Origin: Gemmatimonadota bacterium
GTDB taxonomy: Bacteria > Latescibacterota > UBA2968 > UBA8231
NCBI GenBank assembly: GCA_026706505.1
Contig: JAPOYQ010000528.1
Location: 1 to 9,836 of the forward strand
Direction of reading: 5' to 3'
Length of the DNA stretch: 9,836 nucleotides
The position numbers were made by a program, and so were the translations under genes. The notes beneath the pieces are model-generated. The model had not been told where the DNA came from. It did not search any database and was given only the letters and a program-made list of their open reading frames with translations. Positions 6,467-9,836 of this stretch are shown one piece after another (positions within the stretch are counted from its first letter, which is position 1; each line of letters begins with the position of its first letter).

Positions 6467-7483
6467 ATGGATGCCAAAGCGCTCATCTGCGACGAACAGC
6501 AAAATTTCGCGCTGACTGAGGTCGTACTGAACGATCCCGCCCCCGACCAAGTCGCGATCCGCACCCATTTCACCGGGGTTAGTATCGGCACTGAGTTCGG
6601 ACTGATCAGCGGCAAGATCAGCAAAATGAACCGCAACCCCTTTCCGTTGTGCACCGGCTATCAGGGCACGGGCACCATAGAAGCTGTCGGAGCCGATATC
6701 GACAATTTTGCGGTCGGCGACCAAGTGTACTTTCGCGGCAATGACGCGATGAGGCTGGCCGACGGGACGGAGGTTGGGTGCGTTTCCGGCGGGCATTGCA
6801 GTCACATCGTAACCCGGCCCAATACCACGCATGGCGTGGCCAAGATGGTGCCCGGAGCGGGAATGGATGTGGCGAGTTTGTTTGTGATGCCGGCCGTGGG
6901 GCTCTATGGCGTCGATATGGCCAATCCGCGGATGGGAGATACGGTGGTGGTGCACGGGGTAGGGATGATTGGCTTAGGGGTGGTGGCGGCCTGTGCACAG
7001 CGGGGGTGCGTGGTGATAGCGGTGGACATTGATGAAAAACCGCTAACGGTCGCCGAGGCGCTGGGCGCAAATTGTGCAATTAATGGCAAAAAGCAGGACG
7101 TGGCCGCTGTAGTAGGAGAGCTCGCGCCCGAAGGTGCCGATGTAGTATTCGAATGCACCGGGCATCCGCAGTGCATCGATCCGGCGATTGCCCTCTGTCG
7201 GCGGTTTGGGTCTTTCGTCTGGCAGGGCCACTACGGGGATGATCCGATCGCCCTGGACTTTCCCACTCCGCACGGCAAGCGGCTACAGATGTTCTTTCCC
7301 TGCGACGACGGCTGGCAGCCCTGCCGCCGCGCTGTGATCAAGAACATGGCGATGGGAGTGCTCAAGTGGGAACACTGCATTACTCATCGGATAGGGTGCG
7401 CCGAGATGCCGGCGATGTTCGAGCGCATTAAGCGGGAGCGGGATGGGGATATCGTCGGAGTGGTCGTTGATTGGCGGGATTGA
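6467..7483 (+). CDS. MDR-superfamily (zinc-type alcohol dehydrogenase-like) oxidoreductase, substrate unknown
   Basis: The product is a 338-residue medium-chain dehydrogenase/reductase. The N-terminal GroES-like half spans about 1-145. The Rossmann half has VVHGVGMIGLGV (about 161-172) and acidic residues Asp187/Asp189 ending the second strand, which favours NAD over NADP. The usual catalytic-zinc residues are not conserved: the Cys region reads FTGVSIGTEFG (35-45) and the usual GHE motif reads GYQGTG (64-69). The four-cysteine structural zinc lobe is also absent. This resembles the 'SxGTE' subgroup that contains BchC-like and many uncharacterised dehydrogenases. AAAGGA six bases before ATG is a good ribosome binding site. 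It lies 24 bases after lnt-tatC on the same strand, so probably shares its transcript. Its second half uses many G-ending codons, unlike the C-ending preference of neighbours. The reaction cannot be named. Confidence 0.85.
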   Translation: MDAKALICDEQQNFALTEVVLNDPAPDQVAIRTHFTGVSIGTEFGLISGKISKMNRNPFPLCTGYQGTGTIEAVGADIDNFAVGDQVYFRGNDAMRLADGTEVGCVSGGHCSHIVTRPNTTHGVAKMVPGAGMDVASLFVMPAVGLYGVDMANPRMGDTVVVHGVGMIGLGVVAACAQRGCVVIAVDIDEKPLTVAEALGANCAINGKKQDVAAVVGELAPEGADVVFECTGHPQCIDPAIALCRRFGSFVWQGHYGDDPIALDFPTPHGKRLQMFFPCDDGWQPCRRAVIKNMAMGVLKWEHCITHRIGCAEMPAMFERIKRERDGDIVGVVVDWRD

Positions 7484-7567
7484 GGGGCCGCTTGTCCGCC
7501 GTCGCCACGCTGCGCTTCTGAACAATGCGGCGAGGAAACCTTCTCCTCAGCCAAAACGCGTCCTTTG

Positions 7568-7597
7568 TTCGCCATATCCCCGGCCAGTGCATATATT
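7568..7597 (+). promoter_or_regulatory. Possible promoter for the AspDH-like/aminotransferase unit
   Basis: TTCGCC (7568-7573) and TATATT (7592-7597) are 18 bases apart, and the -10 region also carries an upstream TGC. Transcription would start near 7604, inside the 153-base gap after the MDR gene. That fits translation beginning at 7637 rather than at the further-upstream TTG (7565). The -35 match is weak. Confidence 0.4.
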
Positions 7598-7636
7598 CGC
7601 TACTTCCGATTTCATCCCGTTTTGAGGAGCCAGACC

Positions 7637-8434
7637 ATGAGCCAAAAATCGACCCGCATCGGCCTAATCGGCTACGGCCAGATCGGCCAAGTCGTCCACA
7701 AGATGATAGAAGCTGACGCAGACAACGGCATGGAGGTCGTCTTCGTCCACGACCAAATGGCCGCTGCCGTCCAAAACCTCCCCGCCGACCTCTGCCTGGC
7801 GGATTTGAGCGATTTCGAATCGCGCCAGCCCGACCTCGTCGTTGAGATGGCCCATCCGGACGTCACCCGCCAGTGGGGCCAGACGATCCTCGAAAAAACC
7901 AACTACATGTTCATCTCAGTGACTGCCCTCGCCGACCGAGCCGTCGAAACCACCATTGAGGAGACGACCCGACGCGCTGGCACCCGCGCCTTCGTCCCGC
8001 ATGGCGGCGTAGTCGGCATGGACGCGCTGTTGGAAAACCGCGACGTGTGGGAGTCGGTCGATGTGGTGATGAAGAAACCTCCGCACAACGTCGATTGCGC
8101 GGCCGCCGGCCTCGATCCCGACGACATCAAAGAAGAAACAGTCCTCTACGACGGCCCGACGCGCGGCATCTGCCCGCTCTTCCCGCGCAACGTCAACACT
8201 CACGCGGCCATCGCCTACGCCGGCATCGGCTTCGATCGCACGCACTCGCTGCTGCTGGTAAGCCCGGAGTGGAGCGAAGCCATCGTCGAAATCCACGCCC
8301 AAGGTCCGGGCCTCGACCTCAAGGTTGCGCGCAGCGAGGGAATCACCGGAGTCACCGGGGCCTCGACGCCGGTTTCCATCTACAACACCGTGCAGATGAT
8401 CGGCGCGACCGGCCCAGGCATCCACCTCCGATGA
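7637..8434 (+). CDS. Aspartate dehydrogenase-like NAD(P)-dependent oxidoreductase (NadX/DUF108 family)
   Basis: The protein has 265 residues. It opens with a Rossmann fold (RIGLIGYGQIGQVV, residues 7-20) and continues with VEMAHPDV (69-76) and SVTALAD (94-100), the family's equivalents of the NAD-binding-3 domain motifs. The DUF108-like C-terminal half has PHGGVVGMDALL (121-132) and LFPRNVNTHAAIAYAGIGFD (181-200), both typical of L-aspartate dehydrogenase. Characterised members oxidise aspartate to iminoaspartate, which can feed NAD synthesis, but the family also holds enzymes of unknown substrate. No nadA or nadC is nearby, so I do not assign nadX. The start is ATG at 7637 because GAGGAG sits seven bases upstream; an in-frame TTG at 7565 would add an unconserved 24-residue lead. 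Its stop overlaps the aminotransferase start (ATGA), suggesting linked metabolic steps. Confidence 0.85.
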   Translation: MSQKSTRIGLIGYGQIGQVVHKMIEADADNGMEVVFVHDQMAAAVQNLPADLCLADLSDFESRQPDLVVEMAHPDVTRQWGQTILEKTNYMFISVTALADRAVETTIEETTRRAGTRAFVPHGGVVGMDALLENRDVWESVDVVMKKPPHNVDCAAAGLDPDDIKEETVLYDGPTRGICPLFPRNVNTHAAIAYAGIGFDRTHSLLLVSPEWSEAIVEIHAQGPGLDLKVARSEGITGVTGASTPVSIYNTVQMIGATGPGIHLR

Positions 8435-9588
8435 AGCCTTTTGCCCGCATCCCCGCGGCCATTCCCCGCTCGGGCATCCGCGAGATCATGGACTTGGCCT
8501 GGGCCGTTGAGAAGACGGGCGAGGTCATCCACCTCGAAGTCGGGCAACCCGATTTTGCCACGCCAGAGCCCATCGTCGAAGCCACCTGCCGCTACGCGCG
8601 CGCCGGCCACACCAAGTACGTCCCCAACGCCGGAGTCGATGCGTTGCGCGAGGCTGCGGCCCGCTACTTCGAACGCCGCACCGGCGTCCCCACCACCAGT
8701 GACAACATTCTCGTCACCCCTGGAGCCGTCATGAGCGTGGCGGCTACTTTCCTCGCCCTACTCGAACCGGGCGACGAAGTCCTGTTGCCCGACCCAGGCT
8801 GGCCCAACTACGAGATGGCCGTCTCCATCGTCCACGGCCGACCCGTCTTTTACAATCTGCGGGCAGAAAACCACTTTCTACCCGACCTCGACGAGATCGA
8901 CCGCCTAGTCAGCCCCCGCACCAAACTCCTCCTCCTCTGCACCCCCTCCAACCCCACCGGCCAAGTGTACGACGAGACCCTAATGCGCCAGCTCATGGCC
9001 TTGGCCCAGCGCCATGATTTGTGGGTGCTGTCCGACGAGATCTACGGCCAGATCGTCTTCGACCAACCGCATCAGAGCGCGCTGCCGCACGACGCCGACG
9101 GACGCACCATCGTCGTCTCCGGCATGTCCAAAAGCTACGCCATGACTGGCTACCGAGTGGGCTTCACCCGTGCCAATCCCCAGTACATCGAAATAGCCAC
9201 CAAGCTCCAAGAGCCGTTTATCTCGTGTGGCACAGGGTTCTCCCAGCTCGCGTCAGCCGACGCGCTCGACGGCCCGCAAGACGATGTGGACGCCATGTGC
9301 CGCGCCTATGCGCGTCGCCGCGACATCGCCCTCGATGTCCTGCGAGAATACGACTTGTACCGCTACACCCCGGGCGGCGCGATCTACCTAATGATCGACA
9401 TCTCCGCGGCTAGCATGGACTCCGGCGAATTTGCCGTCCGGCTGCTCAAAGAGCAGCGCGTGGCCGTGGCTCCAGGCAGCACCTTCGGCCAGATGTGTCG
9501 CGACCACGTGCGCATCTCCATCGCCGCCTCCGAAGAACACATCCACCGAGGCGTGACCACCATCTGCGAATTCGCGCAACAGATGTAG
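8431..9588 (+). CDS. PLP-dependent class I/II (fold-type I) aminotransferase
   Basis: This 385-residue enzyme has the aspartate-aminotransferase family I layout: LEVGQPDFATP (35-45) near the N-terminus, KYVPNAGVDALREA (62-75), SNPTG with Asn174, and LSDEIYGQIVF with Asp202 and Tyr205. The PLP-binding Lys234 is in SGMSKSYAMTGYRVGF, and the carboxylate-binding Arg361 is in HVRISIA. All core catalytic residues are present, so it should be an active cytoplasmic transaminase. The amino donor and acceptor cannot be told from sequence. The open frame extends upstream to 8047 inside the preceding gene, but the real start is ATG at 8431, overlapping the previous stop as ATGA and matching the family's N-terminus. 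The TAG stop lies inside a 15-bp inverted repeat. Confidence 0.93.
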   Translation: MKPFARIPAAIPRSGIREIMDLAWAVEKTGEVIHLEVGQPDFATPEPIVEATCRYARAGHTKYVPNAGVDALREAAARYFERRTGVPTTSDNILVTPGAVMSVAATFLALLEPGDEVLLPDPGWPNYEMAVSIVHGRPVFYNLRAENHFLPDLDEIDRLVSPRTKLLLLCTPSNPTGQVYDETLMRQLMALAQRHDLWVLSDEIYGQIVFDQPHQSALPHDADGRTIVVSGMSKSYAMTGYRVGFTRANPQYIEIATKLQEPFISCGTGFSQLASADALDGPQDDVDAMCRAYARRRDIALDVLREYDLYRYTPGGAIYLMIDISAASMDSGEFAVRLLKEQRVAVAPGSTFGQMCRDHVRISIAASEEHIHRGVTTICEFAQQM

Positions 9589-9615
9589 GGGGCGGTTTAC
9601 AAACCGCCCCCTACA
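9584..9615. repeat. Perfect 15-bp inverted repeat overlapping the aminotransferase stop codon
   Basis: The arms TGTAGGGGGCGGTTT (9584-9598) and AAACCGCCCCCTACA (9601-9615) are exact reverse complements with only AC between them. The left arm supplies the TAG stop of the aminotransferase gene. The plus strand continues with CATTAAAAAATC and has no T run after the stem, so this is not a classical intrinsic terminator for the upstream gene, though the strong stem could still protect or pause the transcript. The form resembles REP-like dispersed palindromes; other copies cannot be seen in this window. Confidence 0.85.
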
Positions 9616-9642
9616 CATTAAAAAATCAGAGGAAAATTCTCT

Positions 9643-9836
9643 TTGGACCTTGAATTATTGCAACGGGGATTCGTCCCCCAGCCGCTGACGCCCGCGCAAT
9701 GCAGCGCGCTGGACACCAATGGCTTCGTCATCTTGGAAGAGGTCATCGCGCCCGACTGGCTGGCCGAGTTGCGCCATGCTTTTGACGCGATTTTTGTCCG
9801 CGAGGGCGACGAAGCCGGTGCTGAAGTCTCCCAAGT
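9643..9836 (+). CDS. PhyH (phytanoyl-CoA dioxygenase) family protein, N-terminal part (3' truncated by window)
   Basis: The frame begins with a TTG start preceded by AGAGGA at nine bases, and no in-frame ATG occurs in the visible part. The 64 visible residues contain PLTPAQCSALDTNGFVILEE, followed by VIAPDWLAELRHAFDAIFVREGDE. This has the 'GFVILxxVIxPxxLxxLRxAFD' pattern that opens PhyH-family Fe(II)/2-oxoglutarate-dependent oxygenases. The iron ligands (HxD...H) would lie beyond the window, so activity and substrate cannot be judged. It follows the aminotransferase by 54 bases, with the inverted repeat between them; whether it shares that transcript is uncertain. Confidence 0.72.
   Translation, partial: MDLELLQRGFVPQPLTPAQCSALDTNGFVILEEVIAPDWLAELRHAFDAIFVREGDEAGAEVSQ

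Noticed and set aside
7532..7548. GAGGA-N7-TCCTC hairpin after the MDR gene as a terminator
   Set aside because: There are only five pairs and no T run follows, so it is too weak to call.
7565..7636. Upstream TTG start for the AspDH-like gene
   Set aside because: It would lie before the predicted transcription start and add an unconserved lead. GAGGAG is ideally placed for ATG 7637.
8047..8430. Upstream extension of the aminotransferase frame
   Set aside because: This stretch overlaps the conserved end of the AspDH-like gene and gives Arg/His-rich nonsense. The family N-terminus begins at ATG 8431.

Overview
This is a GC-rich, densely coding bacterial window with eight complete genes, two genes cut by the window edges and no rRNA or tRNA that I could see. 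Lnt (apolipoprotein N-acyltransferase) points to an outer-membrane-bearing, Gram-negative-type cell. The gene mix is a RadC/bifunctional-nuclease pair, a zinc-type dehydrogenase, an AspDH-like gene and a PhyH oxygenase. To my eye it resembles an uncultivated environmental lineage such as Latescibacterota or Poribacteria relatives. That placement is a low-confidence impression, not a result.

Layout. Bases 1-2232 (+): the end of a homocysteine S-methyltransferase, a small Virulence_fact-family protein and mnmG, joined by 4-base start/stop overlaps (ATGA, GTGA). Bases 2240-2279 hold an intrinsic terminator reading leftward. Bases 2306-3801 (-): radC followed by a bifunctional-nuclease/UVR protein, again overlapping by ATGA. 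A divergent promoter region (3802-3973) separates this operon from a rightward block. That block is an 822-codon open frame joining complete Lnt and complete TatC (3974-6442), then an MDR-type dehydrogenase with unusual zinc-site residues (6467-7483). A new unit starts near 7600: an aspartate-dehydrogenase-like oxidoreductase (7637-8434) and an overlapping PLP aminotransferase (8431-9588). A perfect 15-bp inverted repeat covers the aminotransferase stop codon, and a PhyH-type oxygenase gene begins at 9643 and runs off the window.

How the genes work together. The first block concerns one-carbon transfer: homocysteine methylation and the MnmEG tRNA modification, which takes its carbon from methylene-tetrahydrofolate. 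The second pairs two nucleic-acid-associated proteins. The third joins two inner-membrane steps of envelope biogenesis, twin-arginine export and lipoprotein acylation, in one polypeptide. The last looks like amino-acid or imino-acid metabolism with an unknown substrate.

Most unusual item: the Lnt-TatC fusion. All three Lnt catalytic residues and the TatC signature residues are present. The two halves are joined by a His/Asp-rich linker made of five 18-bp repeats.
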